Source of the DNA: Bacteroidia bacterium
GTDB taxonomy: Bacteria; Bacteroidota; Bacteroidia; NS11-12g; UBA955
Direction of reading: 5' to 3'
Length of the DNA: 10,087 nucleotides
NCBI GenBank assembly: GCA_020848595.1
Contig: JADLHV010000034.1
Coordinates: forward strand, 1-10,087
Every line of letters begins with the position of its first letter. Position 1 is the stretch's first letter. The position numbers and the translations under genes were made by a program. The notes under the pieces are model-generated. The model ran no database searches. It saw only the letters and a program-made list of their open reading frames with translations, and was not told the origin of the DNA. Positions 1-6,627 of the stretch are shown one piece after another.

Positions 1-1971
1 ATCAAATCGATTCAGATACCATTCGTTATTGCTTATTCCATCAACTTTTCTTTCAGATTTAGCTAAGGTATAAGAAATCCATCCAGTAAGTTTTCCAACA
101 TTCTTTTTAAAATACAATTCTAATCCATAAGCTCTTCCTTTACCACTTAATAAATCGGCTTCTAAAGCGCTATTGAGCAATAAATCGGCACCATCGATAT
201 AATCAATTTGATTTTGAAGTTGCTTATAGTAGGTCTCTACCGATAATTCGTAGTCTATTTTATTGCCAAAATTCTTAAAATATCCAATTGCTAATTGGTC
301 TCCAATTTGTGGCTTTATGTTATTTGTACTTGGTGTCCAAACATCTAAAGGAACAGAAGCTGCCGTATTAGAAATCAAATGTAGATATTGCGACATTCTA
401 TTAAAACTTAATTTCACAGACGACAATTTATTAAAACGGTAATTAGCCGAAAATCTAGGCTCTGGTACGATATAACTTGCAATTGTTTGTCCACTTGAAT
501 ACGCTATTCTATCTGTAACAATAGCCCTGCGAGCCAATTCTGGTCGCTCGAGTATTATTGCTGTCCCTTTTCCCATGTATTGAAAATTAGAAACCCTTAA
601 GCCATATTTTAATGTTAGTTTAGCACTTACTTTTTGCTCATTATCGGCATAAACAGCCGTCTCTAATGCATATTTTTTAGGCAATCCAAATTCTACTACC
701 GAACCTTGATCTTTACTTAAAGCATTCCCCGGAGTGAATATATAATTAGTTGCTATTGCACCAAATGTCATGGTATTTTTATCATTTAAATAATACGTGA
801 AATCTGGTTTAAAACTGTAATTAACAATATTTGATTTCCATTCGAAGGTGTTGTCATCTTGTCCAAATCCTAATTGATAATCATACTTCGAATAATACGT
901 AGTTAGATTCATGAAAATTTTACTAGAAAACAAATGGTTCCATCTAAATGTAGCCGTTTGATTGCCCCAATCGAATTTAGCACCCGGCACACCAAAAGCA
1001 TCTCTGCCTAAATAGCCTGATAGATAGATCCTATTTTTATCATTAATTGTATAATTTATTTTCGCAGTTAAATCATAAAAATAAAACGAAGCATCTTTGA
1101 GATTTTCGTTATTTACTAAGAAAGGTTTAGCTAAAATATCAATATAACTTCTTCTTCCAGCAATGATAAAACTAGATTTGTTTTTATACTTCTCACTTTT
1201 TCTAGCGATTGGACCTTCAACTGAAAATCGGCTAAAGATGACGCCAACACCACCATTAACTTCAAAATCCTTACTATTACCATCCTTCATTCTAACATCT
1301 AAAGTAGAAGATAAACGACCACCGTATTGAGCTGGAATTCCACCTTTTATCAATTTAACATCCTTAACTGCATCTGGATTAAATACCGAAAAGAATCCAA
1401 ATAAATGTGAAGAGTTAAAAACAGGCGCTTCGTCTAATAAGATTAAATTTTGGTCAATACTTCCACCTCGAACATTGAATCCAGTTGCGCCCTCTCCTAC
1501 TGTCGATACTCCTGGAAGCAATTGAACACTTCTTACAATATCTACTTCACCTAAGAATGCAGGGATTTTTTTAATCTGCGAAATATTCAGATTATTGGTG
1601 CTCATGTCGGTTTTAGCCACTTGATTTTCTCTTCGTTTTACAGTAAGCTTTACTGCTCCAAAATCGGTTTGCTGTTTAGTTAAATCAATATTTAAGGTCT
1701 TATTTTGACTTAACTCTACAGTTAATACCTGCGTATTGTAACCACTGTAAGAGAAACTGATTTTATAAGTTCCCGGCGCTAAGGTTAAAGAATAAAATCC
1801 ATAAGCATTTGAAACAGCATTATTTTTTTCGCCTTCTACAGAAATATTGCATCCATTGACTACTTCTCCATTTAAAGAATCCTTAACGTATCCACTCAGA
1901 GTATATTTTGTTTCAGATTTGACAACATTGCCGATTAGAATTAAAATCGACAGTATTACTAGTTTTTTCAT
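1..1971 (-). CDS. TonB-dependent receptor, C-terminus cut off by the window edge
   Basis: Outer-membrane receptor that would import a bulky substrate using TonB/ExbBD energy; the substrate cannot be told. The 657 visible codons are open with no stop. In order: a Sec signal peptide (about residues 1-19, MKKLVILSILILIGNVVKSE); a carboxypeptidase-regulatory-like beta-sandwich (about 23-98, with the typical NAYGFYSLTLAPGTY and GY motifs); a plug domain (about 125-230) containing LLPGVSTVGEGATGFNVRGG and LILLDEAPVFN; then the start of the beta-barrel, rich in alternating aromatic strands. The plug belongs to the Bacteroidetes subgroup with a GEGATGFNVRGG-type loop and a SHLFGFFSVFNPDAV stretch. 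Members are commonly about 750-800 residues, so roughly 100 or more residues are missing. The ATG at 1971 is chosen because it starts the signal peptide and follows a TAnnTTTG box by 8 nt. It is not of the SusC type, and no SusD partner is visible. Confidence 0.93.
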   Translation of the reverse strand, partial: MKKLVILSILILIGNVVKSETKYTLSGYVKDSLNGEVVNGCNISVEGEKNNAVSNAYGFYSLTLAPGTYKISFSYSGYNTQVLTVELSQNKTLNIDLTKQQTDFGAVKLTVKRRENQVAKTDMSTNNLNISQIKKIPAFLGEVDIVRSVQLLPGVSTVGEGATGFNVRGGSIDQNLILLDEAPVFNSSHLFGFFSVFNPDAVKDVKLIKGGIPAQYGGRLSSTLDVRMKDGNSKDFEVNGGVGVIFSRFSVEGPIARKSEKYKNKSSFIIAGRRSYIDILAKPFLVNNENLKDASFYFYDLTAKINYTINDKNRIYLSGYLGRDAFGVPGAKFDWGNQTATFRWNHLFSSKIFMNLTTYYSKYDYQLGFGQDDNTFEWKSNIVNYSFKPDFTYYLNDKNTMTFGAIATNYIFTPGNALSKDQGSVVEFGLPKKYALETAVYADNEQKVSAKLTLKYGLRVSNFQYMGKGTAIILERPELARRAIVTDRIAYSSGQTIASYIVPEPRFSANYRFNKLSSVKLSFNRMSQYLHLISNTAASVPLDVWTPSTNNIKPQIGDQLAIGYFKNFGNKIDYELSVETYYKQLQNQIDYIDGADLLLNSALEADLLSGKGRAYGLELYFKKNVGKLTGWISYTLAKSERKVDGISNNEWYLNRFD

Positions 1972-1979
1972 AAACGATA

Positions 1980-1987
1980 CAAACATA
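1980..1987 (-). promoter_or_regulatory. Bacteroidetes -7 promoter box (TATGTTTG) for the TonB-dependent receptor
   Basis: TATGTTTG, read on the minus strand, matches the TAnnTTTG consensus of Bacteroidetes primary-sigma promoters exactly. It ends 8 nt before the receptor ATG, so the leader would be only about 5 nt. I find no TTG at the usual 17-23 nt upstream, so the -33 half is weak or absent. Confidence 0.55.
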
Positions 1988-2203
1988 ACATATGAACATT
2001 TGAATTGTTTTTAATAAAGATAAAATCAAGTATTAATCGACAAAATAGTTGATTTCAATAAGCTTCCACTATTTCAATAATTATCACTTTTGGATTTTAT
2101 TTATAGAAATAATCTGGCTATTTCATTGGAAAATAACAGATTCACTAAAAGCTTAACTAAAAATCAAAAAAAATAGATTTAAGAATAACGACAATGCATT
2201 GGA
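1988..2203. other. AT-rich spacer with a 10-bp direct repeat
   Basis: Spacer between the transpeptidase stop and the receptor promoter. It holds a 10-bp direct repeat, ATTTCAATAA at 2052-2061 and 2071-2080 (19-bp period, about two helical turns), and a weak hairpin GAAATA/TATTTC at 2106-2111/2119-2124. No strong intrinsic terminator for the transpeptidase gene is visible and no ORF is supported. The direct repeat could be a regulator site, but AT-rich sequence gives such matches by chance. Confidence 0.4.
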
Positions 2204-3991
2204 TTATTTACTATCCATAGCTTCTATAATAGATCTATTCTTATCGTAAACATCGTTTAAAAATCTTGGCATTCCTTGAGCATCAAAAACAATTGTTCTA
2301 TAGTCAAAGAAAACAATCATACGTTGTTCGAGACGTACTGGAAAGGTCTTAGTAACTACTTTTTTATAAGAAGTTGTATCCTCGCGCCATTTCTGAGCTA
2401 GAAGCGAATCTTGAGGCGACTTACCCATCATAATTAGAACATCATCAAATTTGCGCTTCACATTATTCTGCAAAACAAATCCCGTTAATGCTACTGGATC
2501 TTGAACCCTCACACATCCATGACTTACAGCACGATTATTCAATTTAAATTTACTCTTTAAAGGTGTATCGTGCATATAAACATCAAAAGGATTTCTAAAT
2601 GTAAACTTTATTTTTCCTAAAGAATTGTCATCTCCTGCATTTTGTCGAATAGTATAAGGCACATTCGATGGAGATAGTTTTTTCCAATTGATAGAATATG
2701 GGTCTATCACTTCACCATTTCTTAAGACCTGATAATTGTTTTTTATTAAATAGCCTGGATTTCTAACAATGAGACTAAACATTTCTCTACCAACAATACT
2801 CGATGGGACAGTCCAAGTTGGATTTAAAATTACGGCATCTATATAAGAATAAACTTGCGGTGTTTCGTGATTTAAGGGTTTATCTATATAGCTTTTACTC
2901 ACTACATATCTATTAAGTTTTTGGTCATAATATCGCTCCTTGCCTTTTCCAACGCAAACGTTCATGACGCGAAAACTATCCAGATAGTACATATACAATT
3001 GAAATTCCGGAATATTAACCCGCACATAAGGTCGAGGCAACTCTACTCCAAACCATCTTAAGCGTTCTATATTAGCTCTAATTTCATCAATTTTATCATT
3101 ATGTGAAGCATTGAGAATCTTTAAAGTCGATTTACCAATAATGCCATCATCTGTTAAATTAGAATTGCGTTGAAAATTCCGAACACAATTAGACAATCTA
3201 GTATCGTAAATGTTACTAAACTCGTACTCAGCCATGATTGAATCTGGTAATAAATCGAGTTCCACTAAACGTTTAGCTAATGCAAAAATGATAGTGGTAC
3301 TATCTCCAGGCTTCAACTTTCTAATTCCAATAGTATCAATAACCGTTTCGGCCCCATCGGTAACTTCAAAAGCCTTATAAAGCATTTGTTTGTATCTCCA
3401 AAAATCAGAATCATGGGGATAATAGCCCTGCATTTGCTTAATTCCATTGGGCTTATCTATAACCGAAAACAAATCAAAATTAGGATGATTAGGATAAGGC
3501 AAGGTATATTTCATACCAAGAACTACACGAGGGTCTGTGCGCCCCATCACTTTATCGTGCCATAGTCCAATCAATAAATTACTTAAATACAGATCGGCTC
3601 GTGCATAAATATTATACAAGTCACGGACAGGCGCAGAATCGGTAAGAGAAAGATAATATTTTAAAGAATCAACATAATAATATTCTGGCTTAAGTCCTTC
3701 GTATACAATACTATCGAAAATATTATAGAGTTGATTTCTAAACAAAGAATCTTGCAGTTTTTCTATCCAAACTGCTTTGAATTTATTATTTTGATAAAAA
3801 TGAGATAAAGTATCAAAATAGTGGTAATGATTTGTATCCTTCGCTAAAACATTAAGCGTTAATTCAATTTGAGCGGGTATTCTTTCAGAGTCGAAATTTT
3901 CAGCAATGTTTGAAGTTTTTACCTTATCCTTACAAGAAGAGAAAACGAGGATAAAAAGCAAAATGCATCCGACAAAGTTTAAGGTCTTCAT
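2204..3991 (-). CDS. L,D-transpeptidase lipoprotein, YcbB/LdtD-like
   Basis: Periplasm-facing enzyme that forms 3-3 cross-links between peptidoglycan stem peptides through a catalytic cysteine. Numbered from the ATG at 3991 (595 aa): a lipoprotein signal peptide with lipobox VFSSC (lipidated Cys20); a scaffold region (about 50-200) of the YcbB type; a PG_binding_1-like helical domain (about 235-295, with VRNFQRNSNLTDDGIIGKST); and a YkuD catalytic domain (about 320-510). The YkuD domain contains NPTWTVPSSI, a YcbB-subfamily hallmark, MHDTP, and the active-site motif SHGCVRV with Cys493. Length is close to E. coli YcbB (about 615 aa). Longer starts exist (ATG 3997, TTG 4006). The TTG lies inside the promoter box and is rejected; 3997 would only add MLM's first two residues and stays possible. 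It is separated from the receptor gene by about 230 nt and from atpC by two terminators, so it is probably monocistronic. Confidence 0.94.
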   Translation of the reverse strand: MKTLNFVGCILLFILVFSSCKDKVKTSNIAENFDSERIPAQIELTLNVLAKDTNHYHYFDTLSHFYQNNKFKAVWIEKLQDSLFRNQLYNIFDSIVYEGLKPEYYYVDSLKYYLSLTDSAPVRDLYNIYARADLYLSNLLIGLWHDKVMGRTDPRVVLGMKYTLPYPNHPNFDLFSVIDKPNGIKQMQGYYPHDSDFWRYKQMLYKAFEVTDGAETVIDTIGIRKLKPGDSTTIIFALAKRLVELDLLPDSIMAEYEFSNIYDTRLSNCVRNFQRNSNLTDDGIIGKSTLKILNASHNDKIDEIRANIERLRWFGVELPRPYVRVNIPEFQLYMYYLDSFRVMNVCVGKGKERYYDQKLNRYVVSKSYIDKPLNHETPQVYSYIDAVILNPTWTVPSSIVGREMFSLIVRNPGYLIKNNYQVLRNGEVIDPYSINWKKLSPSNVPYTIRQNAGDDNSLGKIKFTFRNPFDVYMHDTPLKSKFKLNNRAVSHGCVRVQDPVALTGFVLQNNVKRKFDDVLIMMGKSPQDSLLAQKWREDTTSYKKVVTKTFPVRLEQRMIVFFDYRTIVFDAQGMPRFLNDVYDKNRSIIEAMDSK

Positions 3992-4003
3992 AAGCATTTG
4001 CTG

Positions 4004-4032
4004 CAAATATACTTATTTTTTTGAGGCAAAAA
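4004..4032 (-). promoter_or_regulatory. Promoter of the L,D-transpeptidase gene (TATATTTG box)
   Basis: TATATTTG at 4011-4004 (minus strand) fits TAnnTTTG exactly. A TTTTTG at 4032-4027 could be the -33 element, but the 15-nt gap is shorter than the usual 17-23. The box ends 6 nt before the ATG at 3997 and 12 nt before the ATG at 3991, so transcription should begin at about 4000. A start at TTG 4006 would then be upstream of the mRNA. Confidence 0.6.
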
Positions 4033-4168
4033 TAAACTTAAGGTTAATGAGACAAAGCAATACAGAGAAGAAATCGAATACATCAAGAACGAAAAAAGAC
4101 TATAAATGGCTCATTAGATTGAGAGTAACAGAAGAAATAAAGTGATAGTAAATTTAAAATATAGGCAT

Positions 4169-4206
4169 AAAAAAAAAACACCCAAGAATAAAAAAATTCA
4201 TTGGGT
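4169..4206 (-). terminator. Second intrinsic terminator after atpC
   Basis: On the minus strand, ACCCAA (4206-4201) pairs with TTGGGT (4185-4180). After a one-base bulge, GAAT pairs with ATTC, leaving a T-rich loop. A tract of T residues follows (4178-4169). This is a complete Rho-independent terminator about 30 nt past the atpC stop. Confidence 0.85.
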
Positions 4207-4221
4207 TTTTTAAAATATAGT

Positions 4222-4243
4222 AAAAAAAGAGCCTAATTAGGCT
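4222..4243 (-). terminator. First intrinsic terminator, overlapping the atpC stop codon
   Basis: AGCCTAATTAGGCT (4243-4230) is a perfect 14-bp palindrome containing the last codons and TAA stop of atpC. On the minus strand it is followed by C and seven T residues (4228-4222). The stem is short (AGCC/GGCU plus an A-U closing pair), so this terminator alone is probably leaky; it works in tandem with the stronger one just downstream. Confidence 0.65.
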
Positions 4244-4467
4244 AGTATAACAATTTTATTACTTAGCACTTCAACGATACCACCATTAACGGCGAATTCT
4301 AATTTTTCGTTACCATTATCAACAATAACAGTACCGACAGAAAGCGCAGAAATGAGAGGAGCGTGCATATCCATAATTTGGAAACTACCATTCACACCAG
4401 GCAGAGTAACTACCTTAGCATCGCCAGAGAACAAAGTTTTGTCGGGGGTTAAAATATCGACTTGCAT
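4237..4467 (-). CDS. atpC: F1Fo ATP synthase subunit epsilon, short form
   Basis: Central-stalk subunit that links gamma to the c-ring and, in many bacteria, can inhibit ATP hydrolysis. The 76 residues make up only the N-terminal beta-sandwich: the start MQVDILTPDKTLFSGDA, then VTLPGVNGSFQIMDMHAPLISAL and the end FAVNGGIVEVLSNKIVILA. The C-terminal helical hairpin that acts as the inhibitory arm in E. coli (about 138 aa in total) is absent. This is normal for Bacteroidetes rather than a truncation: the ORF ends cleanly in a terminator-embedded stop. The ATG at 4467 lies 5 nt after the atpD stop, so the two genes are co-transcribed and probably translationally coupled. Confidence 0.95.
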   Translation of the reverse strand: MQVDILTPDKTLFSGDAKVVTLPGVNGSFQIMDMHAPLISALSVGTVIVDNGNEKLEFAVNGGIVEVLSNKIVILA

Positions 4468-4472
4468 CTTGC

Positions 4473-5981
4473 TTATTTATTAGCTTCAGCCATCAATTTT
4501 TTACCTTTCTCGATTGCTTCTTCGATAGTACCAACAAGGTTAAAGGCAGCTTCAGGATATTCATCCACTTCACCATCCATAATCATATTGAAACCTTTGA
4601 TAGTATCTTTAATATCAACCAATTTACCTTTTAAGCCTGTAAATTGTTCAGCCACGTGGAAAGGTTGAGAAAGGAAACGTTGAACACGACGAGCACGAGA
4701 CACGACGAGTTTATCTTCTTCACTCAATTCATCCATACCAAGGATAGCGATAATATCTTGCAATTCTTTGTAACGTTGAAGAATCATTTTAACTTTTTGA
4801 GCAGTATTGTAATGCTCAGCACCTACTACATCGGCAGTCAAGATTCTTGAAGTTGAATCTAGAGGGTCAACCGCAGGATAAATACCCAATTCGGCAATTT
4901 TACGAGACAATACTGTAGTAGCATCTAAGTGGGTAAAGGTTGTAGCTGGAGCAGGGTCAGTTAAGTCATCCGCTGGAACATAAACAGCTTGTACCGAAGT
5001 GATAGAACCTCTAGTTGTAGAAGTAATACGTTCTTGCATCACACCCATTTCTGTAGCAAGAGTAGGTTGGTAACCCACAGCAGAAGGCATACGACCAAGA
5101 AGAGCAGACACTTCAGAACCCGCTTGAGTGAAACGGAAGATATTATCAATAAAGAAAAGGATATCTTTACCTTGACCTTCGCCATCACCATCACGGAAAT
5201 ATTCGGCAACTGTTAAACCAGATAAAGCAACACGAGCACGAGCACCTGGAGGTTCATTCATTTGTCCAAAAACCAGAGTAGCTTGAGATTTTTCTAATTC
5301 AGCGGTATCAACTTTACTTAAATCCCAACCACCTTCTTCCATACTATGAGCAAATTCGGAACCGTATTTAATAACGCCAGATTCAATCATCTCACGCAAT
5401 AAGTCATTACCTTCACGAGTACGTTCACCAACACCAGCAAACACCGACATGCCTTCGTATGCTTTTGCGATATTGTTAATTAGCTCCATGATCAATAATG
5501 TTTTACCAACACCAGCACCACCAAACAAACCAATTTTACCACCTTTTGCATAAGGCTCTAATAAGTCGATAACCTTAATACCTGTATAAAGCGGCTCGGT
5601 ACTAGTTGATAAATTATCAAAAGTTGGAGCATCGGCGTGTATAGAACGTTTGGTAGTAGTATTAAGAACATTAATACCATCAATTGCTTCACCAACGACA
5701 TTCATCAAACGACCTTTGATTTCGGTACCCACTGGCATAGAAATCGGATTACCTGTATAAGATACTTTAGTTCCGCGAACCAAACCGTCTGTACTATCCA
5801 TTGCGATAGTTCTGACTGTATTTTCGCCAAGATGTTGTTGAACTTCTAAAACAACGATTGTTCCATCAGGCTTCGGAACAGTCAAAGCATCAAGAATTTT
5901 TGGAAGAGAAGAACCTTCCTCACTAAAATTAACGTCCACTATAGGGCCGATGACTTGTGATATTTTTCCAGTATTTGCCAT
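4473..5981 (-). CDS. atpD: F1Fo ATP synthase subunit beta
   Basis: Catalytic subunit of the alpha3-beta3 hexamer of F1, making ATP from ADP and phosphate on the cytoplasmic face of the inner membrane. The 502 residues carry the Walker A GGAGVGKT (154-161), GVGERTREGNDL with the catalytic Glu186, the Walker B region ILFFIDNIFRFTQAGSE (about 274-290), LLGRMPSAVGYQPTL, and the PADDLTDPAPATTFTHLDA and YPAVDPLDSTSR blocks. By eye against E. coli AtpD there is an insertion of about 28 residues between the GER helix and NEPPGA (about 201-237, including EEGGWDLSKVD) and a small one at GDGEGQG (about 265-271). The rest of the ATP synthase operon is not beside it, as is common in Bacteroidota, where atpDC is separate. 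It is led by its own promoter and is followed by atpC after 5 nt. Confidence 0.99.
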   Translation of the reverse strand: MANTGKISQVIGPIVDVNFSEEGSSLPKILDALTVPKPDGTIVVLEVQQHLGENTVRTIAMDSTDGLVRGTKVSYTGNPISMPVGTEIKGRLMNVVGEAIDGINVLNTTTKRSIHADAPTFDNLSTSTEPLYTGIKVIDLLEPYAKGGKIGLFGGAGVGKTLLIMELINNIAKAYEGMSVFAGVGERTREGNDLLREMIESGVIKYGSEFAHSMEEGGWDLSKVDTAELEKSQATLVFGQMNEPPGARARVALSGLTVAEYFRDGDGEGQGKDILFFIDNIFRFTQAGSEVSALLGRMPSAVGYQPTLATEMGVMQERITSTTRGSITSVQAVYVPADDLTDPAPATTFTHLDATTVLSRKIAELGIYPAVDPLDSTSRILTADVVGAEHYNTAQKVKMILQRYKELQDIIAILGMDELSEEDKLVVSRARRVQRFLSQPFHVAEQFTGLKGKLVDIKDTIKGFNMIMDGEVDEYPEAAFNLVGTIEEAIEKGKKLMAEANK

Positions 5982-6011
5982 TTAAAATGTATGGGTTTTT
6001 AAAATTTGGTG

Positions 6012-6046
6012 CAAAAGTAGGGAGAAATATTGATAAAAACTTCAAA
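6012..6046 (-). promoter_or_regulatory. Promoter of atpDC (TTTG-N23-TACTTTTG)
   Basis: TACTTTTG at 6019-6012 on the minus strand matches TAnnTTTG exactly. TTTG at 6046-6043 stands 23 nt upstream, at the edge of the 17-23 nt spacing described for this promoter class. The leader to the atpD ATG at 5981 would be about 27 nt. This is the only perfect box in the window with a -33 element at allowed spacing, which fits a strongly expressed gene. Confidence 0.65.
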
Positions 6047-6097
6047 TTCTTACACATTTTTTAAACCCCTAGCAATATGATTATAAAATAGTGATTT

Positions 6098-6179
6098 ACA
6101 GAGATTAATGAATAATTTTGATTCTAATCTGAGTACTTATTTGATGCTATTTTCTCAGATTCTATTTTATAATCTCTGT
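6098..6179. repeat. 82-bp nested inverted repeat between atpD and the RRM gene
   Basis: Outer arms ACAGAGATTA (6098-6107) and TAATCTCTGT (6170-6179) are perfect 10-bp inverses. Inner arms AATCTGAG (6126-6133) and CTCAGATT (6154-6161) are perfect 8-bp inverses. Together they could fold into one long interrupted hairpin with a loop of about 20 nt. It lies after the RRM terminator and before the atpD promoter, so neither mRNA should contain it. I see no ORF, no T-tract and no target-site duplication. It could be a palindromic intergenic repeat, a small-RNA gene or a two-sided protein-binding site. Confidence 0.6.
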
Positions 6180-6196
6180 TCTAAAAAAGTAATGAC

Positions 6197-6228
6197 AAAA
6201 AAAAAGCATGGGATAAACCATGCTTTTT
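6197..6228 (-). terminator. Intrinsic terminator of the RRM gene
   Basis: A perfect 11-bp stem, AAAAAGCATGG (6201-6211) against CCATGCTTTTT (6218-6228), with a 6-nt loop. On the minus strand it is followed by a T-run that continues to 6197, 18 nt past the RRM stop. The plus strand also gives a hairpin with five T residues, so it may work in both directions, though no plus-strand gene needs it. Confidence 0.88.
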
Positions 6229-6246
6229 AAAGGAAATTAGGTGCGA

Positions 6247-6576
6247 TTAATATCGTCTGCCGCCGCCGTTGCCGCCGCCACCTCTGTTGAAACCTCCACC
6301 ACCGCCTCTGTTGTTTCCACCAGAGTTGTTGTTTTCTCTTGGACGAGCTTCATTAACTACTAAGTTACGCTCCATGAATTCTTTTTCATGTAACGCACTA
6401 ATAGCCGCATTAGCAGATGAGTCGTCGTTCATTTCTACGATTGCAAATCCACGTGAACGACCTGTAAATTTGTCCTTGATGATTCTTGCCGAGCTAACAT
6501 CGCCGAACTGGGCGAATAGGCTTTCAATATCTTGCTCGCTGGCACGAAAGCTAAGATTACCTACGTAAATGTTCAT
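6247..6576 (-). CDS. RRM-domain RNA-binding protein with RGG tail
   Basis: Small cytoplasmic single-RRM protein of the type found in Bacteroidetes and cyanobacteria, resembling glycine-rich cold-induced RNA-binding proteins; it probably acts as an RNA chaperone or post-transcriptional regulator. Of 109 residues, 1-78 form the RRM: RNP2 is IYVGNL (3-8) and RNP1 is RGFAIVEM (42-49), followed by the usual NLVVNEARPRE end of beta4. The aromatic residues Tyr4 and Phe44 are in place; RNP1 ends in Met rather than Phe/Tyr, and Ala45 replaces the usual Gly. Residues 80-109 are Gly/Asn/Arg repeats (RGGGGGFNRGGGG), an unstructured nucleic-acid-binding tail that makes this end locally GC-rich. It has its own promoter, a structured leader and a terminator, so it is monocistronic. 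Confidence 0.95.
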   Translation of the reverse strand: MNIYVGNLSFRASEQDIESLFAQFGDVSSARIIKDKFTGRSRGFAIVEMNDDSSANAAISALHEKEFMERNLVVNEARPRENNNSGGNNRGGGGGFNRGGGGNGGGRRY

Positions 6577-6592
6577 TATGATACTAAATAAA

Positions 6593-6617
6593 AAATCTCT
6601 GGATTACTTCCAGATTT
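6593..6617 (-). promoter_or_regulatory. Hairpin at the predicted 5' end of the RRM mRNA
   Basis: AAATC-(TC)-TGGA (6593-6603) and TCCAGATTT (6609-6617) form a 9-bp stem broken only by a two-base bulge, with a 5-nt loop TTACT on the plus strand. It starts 3 nt after the promoter box, so it would fold at or just after the first transcribed base and leave about 16 nt before the ATG. Possible roles are 5'-end mRNA protection, cold- or self-dependent control of translation, or an operator. Confidence 0.5.
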
Positions 6618-6619
6618 AA

Positions 6620-6627
6620 CAAAGGTA
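6620..6627 (-). promoter_or_regulatory. Promoter box (TACCTTTG) of the RRM gene
   Basis: TACCTTTG on the minus strand is an exact TAnnTTTG match, 43 nt before the ATG at 6576. No TTG is found 17-23 nt upstream, so only the -7 half is supported. Confidence 0.5.

Noticed and set aside
3906..4145. Plus-strand ORF of 79 codons across the transpeptidase start and spacer
   Set aside because: It overlaps the signal peptide and promoter of the transpeptidase antisense, has no recognisable domain and its composition is that of random AT-rich sequence.
4462..5849. Four plus-strand ORFs of 68-75 codons within atpD
   Set aside because: They are antisense shadows of the highly conserved atpD frame; none has a promoter-like box or a domain.
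6098..6179. Nested inverted repeat as an insertion sequence or MITE
   Set aside because: No flanking target-site duplication, no transposase remnant and very short arms; kept only as an unexplained repeat.
6269..6568. Plus-strand ORF of 99 codons with a proline-rich start
   Set aside because: It is the antisense of the Gly-rich RGG tail and RRM; the proline run is simply the complement of glycine codons.
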